DNA of 64,000 bases from Anaerotruncus colihominis (GCF_010206195.1 NZ_VIQT01000017.1:1-64000), one strand, 5' to 3'; shown: positions 33,427-43,278, counted from the first letter of the stretch. The notes: generated by a model from the sequence alone, not told the origin. Numbers and translations: made by a program.

Positions 33427-35268
33427 ATGGGAAAAATTATTGGTATTGACCTTGGTACAACAAATAGCTGCGTGGCAGTTATGGAGGCGGGCGAGCCTGT
33501 TGTAATCGCGAACGCGGAAGGCTCCCGCACGACGCCGTCGGTCGTCGCGTTTTCCAAGACGGGCGAGCGCATGGTCGGCCAGGTGGCCAAACGTCAGGCA
33601 ATCACGAACCCGGACCGCACGATCGCTTCGATCAAGCGCCACATGGGCTCCAATTATAAGGTAGCGATCGATGACAAGAGCTATACGCCGCAGGAAATCT
33701 CAGCGATGATTCTGCAAAAGCTGCGCAGCGACGCGGAGGCGTATCTCGGTGAGAAGGTTACGGAGGCCGTCATCACCGTGCCGGCGTACTTCTCCGACGC
33801 GCAGCGCCAGGCGACAAAGGACGCCGGGCGCATCGCGGGGCTTGATGTCAAGCGCATTATCAACGAACCGACGGCGGCCGCGCTGGCCTACGGCATCGAC
33901 AAGGAGAACGACCAGAAGGTTATGGTCTACGACCTGGGCGGCGGTACGTTCGACGTTTCAATCATTGAGATGGGCGACGGCGTACAGGACGTCCTTGCAA
34001 CAAACGGCGACACGCGTCTGGGCGGCGACGACTTCGATGAGCGCATCATCAATTATCTCGCGGACACCTTCAAAAGCGAAAGCGGCATTGACCTGCGCGG
34101 CGACAAGATGGCTATGCAGCGTTTGAAAGAGGCTGCCGAAAAGGCGAAAATCGAGCTTTCCGGCGTGACGACGGCCAACATTAATCTGCCGTTCATCACC
34201 GCTGACGCGACTGGTCCAAAGCATCTGGATGTGACGCTGACACGCGCAAAATTCAACGAGATGACAGCCGACCTCGTCGAGCGCACGATGGAACCTGTGC
34301 GCAAGGCGATGGCTGATTCGGGGCTGAAGGTTTCCGAGATCGACAAGGTGCTGCTGGTCGGCGGCTCCACGCGTATCCCGGCCGTTCAGGAGGCTGTCAA
34401 GGCGTTCTGCGGCAAGGATCCGTTCAAGGGCATCAACCCGGACGAGTGTGTGGCGGTCGGCGCGGCTATTCAGGGCGGCGTGCTCGGCGGCGATGTCAAG
34501 GGCCTGCTTCTGCTCGACGTTACCCCGCTTTCTCTTGGCCTTGAAACGCTCGGCGGCGTCTGCACGAAGATCATCGAGCGCAATACGACGATTCCAACGA
34601 AAAAGAGCCAGATCTTCTCAACGGCCGCCGACGGGCAGACCTCGGTTGAGATCCATGTGCTCCAGGGCGAGCGTGAGATGGCGCGCGACAACAAGACGCT
34701 TGGAATGTTCCGCCTTGACGGTATTCCGGCGGCTCCGCGCGGCGTTCCGCAGATCGAAGTCACCTTTGATATCGACGCCAACGGCATTGTCCATGTGACG
34801 GCCAAGGACCTCGGCACCGGCAAGGAGCAGAACGTCACGATCACCGCTTCGACAAATATGTCCAAGGAGGATATCGACCGCGCCGTCAAGGATGCGGAGG
34901 CGTTCGCTGAGGAGGACAAAAAGCGCCGCGAGGAGATCGATGTGCGCAACGGCGCCGACCAGATGGTCTATCAGTGCGAAAAAACGCTGACAGATCTGGG
35001 AGACAAGGTCTCTTCTGATGAGAAAGCGGCCGTCCAGACCAAGATTGACGCGCTCAAGGAGGCTCTCAAGGGGACGGACACCGCGGCCATCAAGGAAAAA
35101 CAGGAGGCGCTTCAGAAGGACTTTTACGATATGTCCGCCAAGATGTACCAGCAGGCGCAGCAATCCGCGCCGGACGGCCAGGCCGCCCCGCAGGACAACG
35201 GCGGCGCCGGCGGCGACGGGTATGTCGACGCTGATTTCCGCGAGGTTGACGAGGACGATAAAAAGTAA
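33427..35268 (+). CDS. dnaK: molecular chaperone DnaK (Hsp70)
   Basis: The protein has 613 aa and starts [20 protein letters not shown] behind GGAGGG. The ATPase domain holds [24 protein letters not shown] and [13 protein letters not shown]. The linker and peptide-binding domain follow from about 365 ([18 protein letters not shown]). The C-terminal lid ends in a Gly/Gln-rich stretch and the acidic EVDEDDKK. Like DnaK of other Gram-positives it lacks the 24-residue insert of the Gram-negative protein. It folds new and damaged proteins with DnaJ and GrpE. A hairpin after the gene may reduce read-through to dnaJ. Confidence 0.98.
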   Translation: MGKIIGIDLGTTNSCVAVMEAGEPVVIANAEGSRTTPSVVAFSKTGERMVGQVAKRQAITNPDRTIASIKRHMGSNYKVAIDDKSYTPQEISAMILQKLRSDAEAYLGEKVTEAVITVPAYFSDAQRQATKDAGRIAGLDVKRIINEPTAAALAYGIDKENDQKVMVYDLGGGTFDVSIIEMGDGVQDVLATNGDTRLGGDDFDERIINYLADTFKSESGIDLRGDKMAMQRLKEAAEKAKIELSGVTTANINLPFITADATGPKHLDVTLTRAKFNEMTADLVERTMEPVRKAMADSGLKVSEIDKVLLVGGSTRIPAVQEAVKAFCGKDPFKGINPDECVAVGAAIQGGVLGGDVKGLLLLDVTPLSLGLETLGGVCTKIIERNTTIPTKKSQIFSTAADGQTSVEIHVLQGEREMARDNKTLGMFRLDGIPAAPRGVPQIEVTFDIDANGIVHVTAKDLGTGKEQNVTITASTNMSKEDIDRAVKDAEAFAEEDKKRREEIDVRNGADQMVYQCEKTLTDLGDKVSSDEKAAVQTKIDALKEALKGTDTAAIKEKQEALQKDFYDMSAKMYQQAQQSAPDGQAAPQDNGGAGGDGYVDADFREVDEDDKK

Positions 35269-35288
35269 TAAAATAGGCAAGGTATGCA

Positions 35289-35317
35289 GGCGGGCGCGTA
35301 CACGCCCGCCTTTGCTT
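35289..35317 (+). terminator. partial terminator between dnaK and dnaJ
   Basis: The GGCGGGCG/CGCCCGCC stem with a 6-base loop is followed by TTTGCTT. The stem is strong and the U-run broken, so some read-through to dnaJ is expected. Confidence 0.6.
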
Positions 35318-35386
35318 AGAGCCGCTTGAAAATGAATCCGACAGTTTGTTTACAGGCGGCTTGCAGTGTCAACAGAGGTGAGGAAA

Positions 35387-36547
35387 TTGGCTGATAAGCG
35401 GGATTACTATGAAGTGCTTGGCGTCGCGAAGGATGCATCCGCGGACGATTTGAAAAAAGCATACCGCAAGCTGGCGAAAAAGTACCACCCCGATATGAAT
35501 CCCGGAGACAAGACGGCCGAGGCGAAATTCAAGGAGGTCAATGAGGCGTATGAGGTCCTCAGCGACTCCACGAAGCGGCAGCGGTACGATCAGTTCGGCC
35601 ATGCGGGCGTAGACCCGTCCTATGGCGCGGGCGCAGGCGGCGCGGGAGGTTTTGGCGGCGGTTTCGGCGGCTTTGACGTGGGGGATATTTTTGAAAGCTT
35701 TTTTGGCGGTGGTTTCGGCGGGTTTGGAGGCAGCACGCGCACGCGCAATCCCAACGCGCCGATCCGCGGCAACGATGTCAATGTAACAATCGGGTTGTCC
35801 TTCATGGAGGCGGCCAAGGGCTGTAAACGTCAGATACAGGTGCAGCGCCTGGAAAAGTGCGAGACATGCAGCGGCAGCGGTTCTAAAAGCGGCACCACGC
35901 CCGAAACATGTCCCGACTGCGGAGGCACAGGCCAGGTCAAGGTTCAGCAGCGCACGCCGATCGGCGTGATCCAGACTTCGCGCACCTGTCCGAAATGTTC
36001 GGGTAAGGGCAAGATCATCAAGGAGCCGTGTCCCGACTGCCGTGGAATGGGCCGTGTGCGCAAAACACGCACGCTTGAGGTTTCCGTCCCGGCCGGCATC
36101 GACGACGGACAGACCTTTGTGCTGCGCGGACAGGGCGATCAGGGCGTCAACGGCGGACCGGCCGGCGATGTGAATATCATGGTTACGCTGCGTCCCGACA
36201 CGCTGTTCGAGCGCGACGGCTTTGACGTGTGGTGCGATATCCCGATTACATTCTCGCAGGCTGTGCTCGGCGACGAGATCGTCGTGCCCACGATTGACGG
36301 CAAGGTGAAGTATACGGTACCCGAGGGCACGCAGTCCGGGACGGTGTTCCGCCTGCGCAACAAGGGCATCCCGTACGTCAACGGCCGCGGCCGTGGCGAC
36401 CAGTATGTAAAGGTCAATATCGAGGTCCCGCGCAATCTGAATGCAAAGCAGAAGGATGCGCTTAAAAAGTTCGAGGAGCTTTCCAGCGAAAAAAATTATG
36501 AGAAGCGAAAAAGCTTTTTTGAAAAGCTGCGGGACGCTATGAAATAA
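35387..36547 (+). CDS. dnaJ: chaperone DnaJ (Hsp40)
   Basis: The protein has 386 aa. The start is TTG at 35387 behind GAGGTGAGG, giving the standard N-terminus (M)[12 protein letters not shown]; a frame from 35366 adds seven residues without support. The J domain with its HPD motif ([10 protein letters not shown]) is followed by a Gly/Phe-rich region (about 75-115). Four zinc CxxCxGxG motifs follow: [24 protein letters not shown] and CPDCRGMG. Then come the substrate-binding beta domains. It delivers clients to DnaK and stimulates its ATPase. Confidence 0.98.
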   Translation: MADKRDYYEVLGVAKDASADDLKKAYRKLAKKYHPDMNPGDKTAEAKFKEVNEAYEVLSDSTKRQRYDQFGHAGVDPSYGAGAGGAGGFGGGFGGFDVGDIFESFFGGGFGGFGGSTRTRNPNAPIRGNDVNVTIGLSFMEAAKGCKRQIQVQRLEKCETCSGSGSKSGTTPETCPDCGGTGQVKVQQRTPIGVIQTSRTCPKCSGKGKIIKEPCPDCRGMGRVRKTRTLEVSVPAGIDDGQTFVLRGQGDQGVNGGPAGDVNIMVTLRPDTLFERDGFDVWCDIPITFSQAVLGDEIVVPTIDGKVKYTVPEGTQSGTVFRLRNKGIPYVNGRGRGDQYVKVNIEVPRNLNAKQKDALKKFEELSSEKNYEKRKSFFEKLRDAMK

Positions 36548-36578
36548 AAATGGAATATTCTTCAATTTAAATTGTTTA

Positions 36579-36618
36579 CAAAACCGCTCTTTGAAACAGG
36601 GCGGTTTTGTTGTATACT
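36579..36618 (+). promoter_or_regulatory. hairpin plus overlapping promoter before prmA
   Basis: CAAAACCGC (36579) and GCGGTTTTG (36601) form a stem followed by TTG, a weak terminator of dnaJ. TTGAAA (36591) and TATACT (36613), 16 bases apart, overlap it and may provide an extra start for prmA-rsmE. Confidence 0.55.
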
Positions 36619-36667
36619 ATAAAGTACAGCGTGTTCGGCTGTGGACAGAGAGCAGGGAGGACGGTTT

Positions 36668-37588
36668 ATGCAGTACAGTGAAATCAGGATTCGGGTGCGC
36701 ACGCAGGATGTGGATACAGCCGGCGCGATTGCCGGGCTGGTTGTGCCATATGGCTTTTATATTGAGGACTACAGCGATATCGAGGAGCTGGCCCCGCAGA
36801 TTGCGCATGTTGATCTGATCGAACAGGAACTGCTGGAACGCGACCGCACGCACGCGGTCCTCCATTTGTATATATCCCCTGATGAAAATCCGGCGGAGGC
36901 TGTTTCGTTTCTGCGCGAACGTTTCGATGCGGCCGGGATCGCATACACGGCCCAAACAGATCTTGTCGACGAGGAGGACTGGGCCACCGCCTGGAAAAAA
37001 TACTACTTCCCGACGAAAATCGGCGAGCGGCTTGTGATCTGCCCGTCGTGGGAAAGCTACGCCCCCGCGCCGGGAGAAACTGTTCTGACCATGGATCCCG
37101 GCATGGCTTTCGGAACCGGCACGCATGAGACGACGCGTTTGTGCATACAGCTTCTTGAGGAGGCTGTTACGCCCGGCGCAGATCTGCTCGATGTCGGGAC
37201 TGGAAGCGGTATCCTGGCGATTGCCGCGCTGCTGTTCGGCGCGCGGTCGGCTGTCGGGGTAGATATCGACGAGGTGGCGGTGCGTGTTGCGCGTGAAAAT
37301 GCTGACGCCAACGGCGTCGGGGACAGAGCGCGTTTTTTTGCGGGCGATCTGGCCGCGAAGGTCGAGGGGGTATTTCCGGTTGTGACGGCCAATATTGTCG
37401 CCGATGTGATTATCCGCCTGATCCCTGACCTTGGGCGTTTTCTGGCAGCGGGGGGCGCGTTTATCGCCTCCGGGATCATCGATGCGCGCGAACAGGATGT
37501 AACGTCAGCATTGGAAGCGGCCGGATATCGCATTGAAAAGCGGTGCGAATCCGGCGGATGGGTCGCGCTTTTGGCGCGCCGGGCTTGA
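36668..37588 (+). CDS. prmA: ribosomal protein L11 methyltransferase
   Basis: The protein has 306 aa. ATG at 36668 follows GGGAGGA; nine codons upstream in the frame are not supported. The N-terminal substrate-binding part is followed by the SAM methyltransferase: MDPGMAFGTGTHETTRLC (about 140) and LDVGTGSGILAIAALLFGA (about 175) are family signatures, with TANIVADVI as the NPPY-like loop. It trimethylates L11 in the ribosome. Linkage to dnaJ and rsmE is the normal order in Firmicutes. Confidence 0.95.
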   Translation: MQYSEIRIRVRTQDVDTAGAIAGLVVPYGFYIEDYSDIEELAPQIAHVDLIEQELLERDRTHAVLHLYISPDENPAEAVSFLRERFDAAGIAYTAQTDLVDEEDWATAWKKYYFPTKIGERLVICPSWESYAPAPGETVLTMDPGMAFGTGTHETTRLCIQLLEEAVTPGADLLDVGTGSGILAIAALLFGARSAVGVDIDEVAVRVARENADANGVGDRARFFAGDLAAKVEGVFPVVTANIVADVIIRLIPDLGRFLAAGGAFIASGIIDAREQDVTSALEAAGYRIEKRCESGGWVALLARRA

Positions 37589-37599
37589 GGGGGATGCGT

Positions 37600-38325
37600 A
37601 TGCCGCGCTTTTTTTGCGGGCAGGTCTGCGGTGATACAGCGGTCGTAACCGGTGAGGACGCGCGCCATATGGCGCTTTCGCTTCGCATGAAAACCGGTGA
37701 GGCGGTGACAGTGTGCGACGGAGCAGGGCGTGACTATCAGTGCCGGATCGAAACGATTTCCCCGGAGCAGGTGTTTTTGCGTGTTGAGGAGTCTGCGCCG
37801 TCAGCCGGGGAACCGTGTGTGGAGATCACCTTGTATCAGGCGATGCCAAAAGGCGATAAATTTGAATCGATCGTGCAAAAGGCCGTCGAGCTTGGCGCTG
37901 CGCGCATTGTGCCGGTGCTGACGCACCGGTGCGTGTCGCGCCCGGACGAAAAGGCGATGCGCAAAAAGCTTGAACGCTACAACCGTATCGCGTTGGAGGC
38001 CGCCAAGCAGTGCGGCCGCGGCCGCATTCCGCAGGTGGAGCCGATGCTCCATTTTTCTCAGGCGGTCGAACGTATGAAATGCGAACCTTTGGCAATCCTT
38101 TTTTATGAGAACGCAGACCGGCCGCTGCACCAGGCGCTTAGGCCGGGCATCGGCGGCCGGATTTCGTTGATGGTAGGCAGCGAAGGCGGCTTTGAGCCAT
38201 CGGAGGCGGCGTTCGCCGTTGAAAACGGGCTGGCGGCTCTGTCGCTCGGCAGCCGCATCCTGCGCTGTGAAACAGCACCGGTTGCGGCGCTTGCAGCGGT
38301 TCTGTATGCTGCGGGGGAGTTTTGA
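37600..38325 (+). CDS. rsmE: 16S rRNA m3U1498 methyltransferase RsmE
   Basis: The protein has 241 aa. ATG at 37600 gives the best spacing (6 bases) to GAGGGGG; ATG at 37594 touches that site and longer frames reach into prmA. N-terminal PUA-like domain: RFFCGQVCGDTAVVTGEDARHMALSLRMKTGE. The SPOUT (trefoil-knot) catalytic part shows ALPKGDKFE-like QAMPKGDKFESIVQKAVELG, SLMVGSEGGFEPSEA and SLGSRILRCETAPVAAL. It methylates U1498 in the small subunit. Last recognised gene of the heat-shock unit. Confidence 0.96.
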   Translation: MPRFFCGQVCGDTAVVTGEDARHMALSLRMKTGEAVTVCDGAGRDYQCRIETISPEQVFLRVEESAPSAGEPCVEITLYQAMPKGDKFESIVQKAVELGAARIVPVLTHRCVSRPDEKAMRKKLERYNRIALEAAKQCGRGRIPQVEPMLHFSQAVERMKCEPLAILFYENADRPLHQALRPGIGGRISLMVGSEGGFEPSEAAFAVENGLAALSLGSRILRCETAPVAALAAVLYAAGEF

Positions 38326-38370
38326 TCATATACGTCCCAATCAAATATTTTGGAAGGATGTTGGCATCGT

Positions 38371-39192
38371 ATGAGTCGAAGGAGAAAGCGTTCGGGCGGC
38401 AGCCGTCTTGCGGCAGCGATTACAACGCTTTGTATGATTTTTCTGATGAGTATGGTTCCGCTTGTATTGATCGCTGCGGCACGGCAGCCCGGGGCGGAGC
38501 AGGAGAAGGAGACCGCCGTACAGACTGAGGAAAAGATTTCCAATCCGGAATCCGTACCAGTGCAAAGCATTGATCCGGATGCCCATGAAGGGGAGGATAT
38601 CCCTGCGCAGGGGGGAGACAATCTGCTGATTCTTGTAAACGCACAGCATCCCATGCCTGAGGATTATGCGTCGCTTGAGCTTGAAAAGGTACAGGGCGAC
38701 TATCAGATGGATAGGCGCGCTGCCGGGCCAATGCGCCAAATGATCTCGGATGCCCGCACGCAAGGGGTGGAGCTGCTGCTTTGTTCGGCGTATCGTACAC
38801 GTGCGCGGCAGGAGGTCAATTTTCAAAACAGCGTGAACAGCTATATGACAATGGGCTACAGCGAGGATCAGGCTGTTATGGCGACGGCGCGGCTGATTGC
38901 AGTACCGGGCACAAGCGAGCATGAGACGGGGCTTGCGGCTGATATCGTGACGCCGTCCTATCAGCGTCTGGATGCAGGATATGCCGGTACGGCGGCCGCA
39001 AGGTGGCTTTTGGAAAATGCGGCGTCATACGGCTTTGTTCTGCGCTATCCAGAGGACAAAACGGAAATCACCGGCATTGATTTTGAGCCATGGCACTATC
39101 GCTATGTCGGTGCGGAGGCGGCGAAGGAGATCATGTCGCAGGGCCTCTGCCTGGAGGAATATGTAGCGTTGAGGGAGCGTCAGGATGCTTGA
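38371..39192 (+). CDS. membrane-anchored D-alanyl-D-alanine carboxypeptidase (M15B, VanY type)
   Basis: The protein has 273 aa from ATG 38371; GGAAGG stands a little far upstream, and TTG at 38350 is possible. It has a basic N-terminus, one membrane segment (about 12-34, ITTLCMIFLMSMVPLVLIAA) and an acidic linker. The catalytic domain then has the zinc-site motifs SEHETGLAADI (His, Asp) and EPWHYRYVG (Glu, His), with LLLCSAYRTRARQE before them. It trims the terminal D-Ala of peptidoglycan stem peptides on the outside of the membrane. The next gene overlaps its end by 8 bases. Confidence 0.93.
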   Translation: MSRRRKRSGGSRLAAAITTLCMIFLMSMVPLVLIAAARQPGAEQEKETAVQTEEKISNPESVPVQSIDPDAHEGEDIPAQGGDNLLILVNAQHPMPEDYASLELEKVQGDYQMDRRAAGPMRQMISDARTQGVELLLCSAYRTRARQEVNFQNSVNSYMTMGYSEDQAVMATARLIAVPGTSEHETGLAADIVTPSYQRLDAGYAGTAAARWLLENAASYGFVLRYPEDKTEITGIDFEPWHYRYVGAEAAKEIMSQGLCLEEYVALRERQDA

Positions 39193-39721
39193 TAAGCAAA
39201 AGCTTGCATATAAGACGGCGCGGCTGCTCGGCGGCGGCAGCGGTCAAAAACGGGCCGCCGCCGCACTCTGTGCGCTCCTGGCTGTGGTCGCCGCAGGCGT
39301 TTTGCTGGCTTGGCGCGCAGCGGGGCTGCACAAGGAGCTGATGAACAGCCAGCTCGTGCGATTAGCTTCCGTACAGCCGGATGGATCGCTCACACGCCTG
39401 TTGACCGATCCGGAGCGATCCGCCCTGTTTATGAAATATATCGATTCGTTTGCCGATGCGGCCGGGAATTTGGAAATCCCAATGAGAAAGCAGCTGACCA
39501 GATTTTCCACATTGTCACAAGCCGCGCAGGACACAGGCGTAACCTTGGAGACTTTTTCTTACGACTGGGCGCAAAAGACGCTGTCCATTGGGTGTACTGG
39601 CGATTGGCAAAGCGCCGAAGCGTTTGCGGTGCATTTGACCGAAAGCGGCGATTTCCAGTCTGCAAGGGCAAATCGTTCAGATGATTATAAATATTATATA
39701 GTTTTTTGTAAATTTGATTAA
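39185..39721 (+). CDS. membrane protein of unknown function, PilN/PilO-like fold possible
   Basis: The protein has 178 aa, with ATG at 39185 overlapping the carboxypeptidase gene. A short cytoplasmic N-terminus is followed by one membrane helix (about 24-44, AAAALCALLAVVAAGVLLAW). A helical stretch comes next, and then a small alpha/beta part ending TLSIGCTGDWQSAEAFAVHL and YKYYIVFCKFD. That last pattern is similar in outline to PilN/PilO-type proteins of pilus machines. No other pilus genes are near, so the name is only a guess. I do not recognise a defined family. Overlap suggests it works with the carboxypeptidase. Confidence 0.65.
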   Translation: MLDKQKLAYKTARLLGGGSGQKRAAAALCALLAVVAAGVLLAWRAAGLHKELMNSQLVRLASVQPDGSLTRLLTDPERSALFMKYIDSFADAAGNLEIPMRKQLTRFSTLSQAAQDTGVTLETFSYDWAQKTLSIGCTGDWQSAEAFAVHLTESGDFQSARANRSDDYKYYIVFCKFD

Positions 39722-39763
39722 AAAAATCGTTGATTTGTACGGAAAATTTGCATGTTTACATAA

Positions 39764-39805
39764 TTATCACAACCCCCAACAGATTTTTAAAAAAGGTTGT
39801 GATAA
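39764..39805 (+). promoter_or_regulatory. 11-bp inverted repeat and 7-codon leader before the glycosyltransferase gene
   Basis: TTATCACAACC (39764-39774) and its exact complement (39795-39805) flank 20 bases. The right arm contains the only AGG-like ribosome site, which serves ATG 39807. That ATG starts a frame of seven codons ending at 39830, overlapping the ATG at 39821. The structure could be an operator or could hide the ribosome site. Confidence 0.5.
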
Positions 39806-39820
39806 AATGAAGACGAAAGC

Positions 39821-41152
39821 ATGGATGTGAACATGAAACAACCTATAAACACTGGCGGGCTGCGCCTGTCAAAAAAAGATACGCATTTACTGATTGGTAC
39901 GCTCACCCTATTCGCGCTGATTTTGCGATTGATGGTCGCCTATACGTCCGTACACTATTATGACCTGAGTTTTTATGTCGATTGGTCGACAGGTGTTACG
40001 CGGGACTTTTACGGCGCTTACAATAATATTGAGTCGCTCGATTATCCTCCGCTGTTTTTGTTCCCCCTGTTTTTGACGGGAAAGCTGCTTTCGGTGGATG
40101 TGTTTACAATCTTTGAACCCTACAGGATGCTGGCTCTCAAGGGCTGGCAGCTCTTGTTTGATACCGCTTGTGTCCCGCTTTTCTATACGGTTCTGCGCCG
40201 GTGGGGTGTTTTGGCCTCAATCGCAGGCGCCGCACTCTGGGCGGTGAACCCAACCGCGCTGCTAAACAGCGCATATTGGGGTCAGACAGACGCGATTATG
40301 ATTTTTCTGGTAGTCGTGGCTTTTGCGCTCCTGGAGCAAAGGCGGGCCGTATGGTCCGGCGTCGTGATGACGCTCGCGTGCCTGATGAAGTTCCAGTCCC
40401 TTTATTTCGCGCCGGTTTACGCCTTGGTGTTACTCACTGCTTACCCGCCGCGCAAGAGCCTGCAAACCATTGCCGCCGGTTTGGGAACAGCCGCGGCTGT
40501 ATTTCTTCCGTTTATGGCGCGTTCAGGGTTTGCACTGCCGGCGCGCATCTATTTTGGCGGATTTGAAAAGTATGCCGGCACCTCGCTCAACGCGTTTAAT
40601 CTTTATGGGGCGCTCGGCTTGAATTATCAGAGCATTGATACAGAATTGATAGGCGGTGTGACCGCGGGGTTGATTTCCGTAATTGCCAGTGTTCTGGCGT
40701 GCGCGCTTTTGGTTTATCTCTTTTTTACCGCGACGACCCGCAGCCTGTGGCTGCTTGGCTTTGTCTTTATGCAAACGGTCTTTCTGTTTTCGGCCCGGAT
40801 GCATGAACGTTATCAAATTCCGGTGCTCGCAATGGCATTGGCCGCATGCTTCTGCCATAAAAGCAGAAAGCTGTTTACAGGCTTTGCGGCGCTCACTGTG
40901 ATGACCTTTTTAAATCACTTTTTTGTCATTGAGGAAATGTTCACCGCAGATAAAAGCCTTGCCTGGATCGCACATTACGACCTCATCGTAATCATCCTAT
41001 CATGGGTGAATCTGCTGCTTTATATATGGACGCTTGCAATATCCATCCGGATTTTCTATAAGCATGGTAAAAAACCTTTTTTACAGACGCTGCGCGCCGG
41101 ACTGCCATATTTCGGCAGCAGCCGGCCGTTACCAGGACAAGGATCGCCTTGA
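39821..41152 (+). CDS. GT-C family membrane glycosyltransferase
   Basis: The protein has 443 aa with about ten membrane helices and an acidic loop near the start: VHYYDLSFYVDWSTGVT, with Asp in the place of GT-C catalytic acids, then LDYPPLFLFPLF. AVNPTALLNSAYWGQTDAI and FSARMHERYQIPVLAMAL are features of the GT39/GT87 (DUF2029) type of polyprenyl-sugar mannosyl or related transferases. It probably adds a sugar from a lipid carrier to a wall or membrane acceptor outside the cell. ATG 39821 and ATG 39833 are both possible starts. Donor and acceptor are unknown. Confidence 0.8.
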   Translation: MDVNMKQPINTGGLRLSKKDTHLLIGTLTLFALILRLMVAYTSVHYYDLSFYVDWSTGVTRDFYGAYNNIESLDYPPLFLFPLFLTGKLLSVDVFTIFEPYRMLALKGWQLLFDTACVPLFYTVLRRWGVLASIAGAALWAVNPTALLNSAYWGQTDAIMIFLVVVAFALLEQRRAVWSGVVMTLACLMKFQSLYFAPVYALVLLTAYPPRKSLQTIAAGLGTAAAVFLPFMARSGFALPARIYFGGFEKYAGTSLNAFNLYGALGLNYQSIDTELIGGVTAGLISVIASVLACALLVYLFFTATTRSLWLLGFVFMQTVFLFSARMHERYQIPVLAMALAACFCHKSRKLFTGFAALTVMTFLNHFFVIEEMFTADKSLAWIAHYDLIVIILSWVNLLLYIWTLAISIRIFYKHGKKPFLQTLRAGLPYFGSSRPLPGQGSP

Positions 41153-41185
41153 TTGGCCTTGAATATGATGAAAGCGGTGTTTCCA

Positions 41186-41752
41186 ATGAACTTATTTTCA
41201 CACATAACAATGGGCAGGTATCTTTACACTTATTTCACCGAGCAGCTTGGTGTGGAGCTTGACAAGGCAAGCTTTGTAAGTTGGAATGTTCTGCCCGATG
41301 TCGCGCCGAGCCTGTTGAAGCTTTCCCACTTCAAAAAGGACATTTATGACCTTGTGATGGAGCGTGCGGAACGCCTGGCCCGGGAAGGGGACACCATGAC
41401 GCTTTCTGAATACAGTAAACAGTTGGGTATCCTGTGCCACTTCATGTCAGACTTTTTCTGCTATGCGCATTCTGAAAGCTTTGACGGAAGTAAGATCGGC
41501 CATTTGAAATATGAAATTTGTATGCAGTTCTATGGTTACAGACGCCGCAGTATGCTGCATGCAGTCGACTTGATCTCAAACACGGCGGAGGTGGACCACA
41601 GCGCCGCTTTGTATGAGCAGATCAATGAGCTGCATGACCGGTACATGGAGACGACGCCGTCATATGGCGTTGACTTCGTATTTTCTCTGACAGCATGTGT
41701 GGATCTGCTGATGGGCGTAACGCGCCGTCAGGCCGCAGTCGTAGCGGTGTAA
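41186..41752 (+). CDS. zinc-dependent phospholipase C-like protein
   Basis: The protein has 188 aa from ATG 41186; TTG at 41153 would add 11 residues and the ribosome site is not decisive. The pattern of metal ligands is that of the zinc-PLC fold: SHITMGRYLY near the start, VLPDVAP, KLSHF, then ILCHFMSDFFCYAHSE (His, Asp, His) and a later Glu in KYEICMQ. There is no signal peptide, so it acts in the cytoplasm or is not a secreted toxin. Many Clostridia carry such proteins; the substrate is unknown. It follows the glycosyltransferase by about 30 bases and ends at a strong terminator. Confidence 0.75.
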   Translation: MNLFSHITMGRYLYTYFTEQLGVELDKASFVSWNVLPDVAPSLLKLSHFKKDIYDLVMERAERLAREGDTMTLSEYSKQLGILCHFMSDFFCYAHSESFDGSKIGHLKYEICMQFYGYRRRSMLHAVDLISNTAEVDHSAALYEQINELHDRYMETTPSYGVDFVFSLTACVDLLMGVTRRQAAVVAV

Positions 41753-41761
41753 AACAACGGA

Positions 41762-41815
41762 CATATTGAAAAAGGATGGAAAGGCCCATTGGCCTTTCCA
41801 TCCTTTTTCAATATG
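41762..41815. terminator. very strong bidirectional terminator
   Basis: A perfect 25-bp stem has a 4-base loop (CATT). The core GGATGGAAAGGCC and its complement is followed by TTTTT, with AAAAA before it. It ends the operon upstream. Confidence 0.9.
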
Positions 41816-41886
41816 GATTTGAAGTTTTCTGTCGCATTCACTCGTTTGATAAACAAAACACACTGAGCAGAAATCGGGTGGATTTT

Positions 41887-42444
41887 ATGGATCTGTACAT
41901 TGTAGTCAGCCAGACGGGCACATATTTTTCGCGCCTTTTGCGCGCAGTCAACCGGGAACCGTATAACCATGTTTCAATCGGCTTGGAACCGGAGCTGAAA
42001 CGCCTGTACAGCTTTGGGCGCCAATGTCTATTTTTCCCGCTTGCAGCCGGATTTGTCCGGGAAGAACCAGGACATGGCGTCTATTGCCGCTATTCAGATA
42101 CGCGATGCGTTATTTATCGGCTGCCTGTGGAACAGCGCGTCTATGAACAGGCGCGGCAGTTGATCCGTCAGTTTGAACAGAATGAATGGCGTTATCGCTA
42201 TAACTTCGCGGGACTGCTTGCGATGCTTGTCAATATCCCCATTGAACGGGACCGGCATTTCGTTTGTTCACAGTTCGTGGCGTATGTGCTGGAGCAAAGC
42301 GGCGCATACAGCTTTGAGCATGATTTTTCATTGGTGCGGCCACATGATTTTATGCGTTTAAAGGGCGCGCGGCTGATCTACGAAGGGCGCCTCAACGACT
42401 ATGCGTATCCGGCGCAGGCACGCCTGCTGCCGTATGCGCTGTAA
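41887..42444 (+). CDS. NlpC/P60-like (YiiX type) cysteine hydrolase
   Basis: The protein has 185 aa. ATG at 41887 follows GGGTGGA; the longer frame begins inside the terminator and is rejected. The order of motifs is that of the permuted papain-like group: an early His in EPYNHVSIGLE (about 28) and a later Cys in DRHFVCSQFVAYVLEQSG (about 138), with RYNFAGLLAML before it. There is no signal peptide or wall-binding domain. Such proteins may be amidases or lipid-linked hydrolases inside the cell. The substrate is unknown. Confidence 0.75.
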   Translation: MDLYIVVSQTGTYFSRLLRAVNREPYNHVSIGLEPELKRLYSFGRQCLFFPLAAGFVREEPGHGVYCRYSDTRCVIYRLPVEQRVYEQARQLIRQFEQNEWRYRYNFAGLLAMLVNIPIERDRHFVCSQFVAYVLEQSGAYSFEHDFSLVRPHDFMRLKGARLIYEGRLNDYAYPAQARLLPYAL

Positions 42445-42500
42445 ATATAGGGCCGGGCCTGCATTTTTTGGAGAGAGCGTGGAGGTCCGGGAAAACGCAG

Positions 42501-42545
42501 AATAAAAGGAAGGCGCCGCCTATCGGGCGGCGCCTTCCTTTTATT
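42501..42545. terminator. bidirectional intrinsic terminator
   Basis: A perfect 20-bp stem, including GGAAGGCGCCGCC and its complement, has a 5-base loop. It separates convergent genes and has A- and T-rich flanks for both directions. Confidence 0.9.
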
Positions 42546-42549
42546 GGAT

Positions 42550-43278
42550 TTACAGAACTTTATTGAGAAAATCGATCGTACGCTTTTCACGCGGATTGGT
42601 GAAGATATCGGTTGGATCGCCTTGTTCAACAATTACGCCTTCATCCATAAAGATCACGCGGTCGGCCACCTCGCGGGCAAATCCCATCTCATGCGTGACA
42701 ACGACCATGGTCATACCGCCATCGGCCAATTGCCGCATAACTGCGAGCACCTCGCCGACCATCTCGGGATCAAGCGCGGAAGTCGGTTCGTCAAACAGCA
42801 TGATATCCGGGTCCATGGCAAGCGCGCGGGCAATGGCCACACGCTGCTGCTGGCCGCCGGAAAGCTGCGCCGGATAAACAGATTCCTTGTCCGCCAGGCC
42901 GACACGTTCAAGCAGGGTGCGCGCCTTCTGTTCGGCGGCCGCTTTATCAAGCTTCTTGCGGTCGAGCGGGGCCATGATGATGTTGTCGAGAACATTCAGA
43001 TGCGGGAACAGATTGAACTGTTGGAACACCATGCCGATATTTTCACGGATTTTGTTTAAATCGGCCTTTCCGTCGGTCAGAATGTAGCCATCAACCTCAA
43101 CCTCGCCGGAGGTGGGCATCTCAAGAAAATTCAGACAGCGCAGAAAGGTGCTTTTTCCAGATCCGGAGGGACCAATCAGACAAACGACCTCGCCCTCGCG
43201 CACCTCCAGATTGATGCCGCGCAGCACCTCAAGTTTGCCAAAGCTTTTATGCAGGTTGTCAACCCTTACCTTTGCCAT
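42550..43278 (-). CDS. glnQ: polar amino-acid ABC transporter ATPase (GlnQ type)
   Basis: The protein has 242 aa. It energises uptake of a polar amino acid. Walker [16 protein letters not shown] (about 35), Q-loop [11 protein letters not shown], signature [15 protein letters not shown] (about 135), Walker [15 protein letters not shown] and the switch His in VVTHEMGFA are all intact. It overlaps the permease gene by 20 bases. Gene order binding protein, permease, ATPase is typical. The gene symbol is by family; the real substrate is open. Confidence 0.94.
   Translation of the reverse strand: MAKVRVDNLHKSFGKLEVLRGINLEVREGEVVCLIGPSGSGKSTFLRCLNFLEMPTSGEVEVDGYILTDGKADLNKIRENIGMVFQQFNLFPHLNVLDNIIMAPLDRKKLDKAAAEQKARTLLERVGLADKESVYPAQLSGGQQQRVAIARALAMDPDIMLFDEPTSALDPEMVGEVLAVMRQLADGGMTMVVVTHEMGFAREVADRVIFMDEGVIVEQGDPTDIFTNPREKRTIDFLNKVL

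Noticed and set aside
35369-36565. Minus-strand open frame of 398 codons
   Set aside because: It lies exactly antisense to dnaJ, with no family motif.
41776-41886. Longer N-terminus of the NlpC/P60-like protein
   Set aside because: It would begin inside the 25-bp terminator stem. ATG 41887 has a proper ribosome site.
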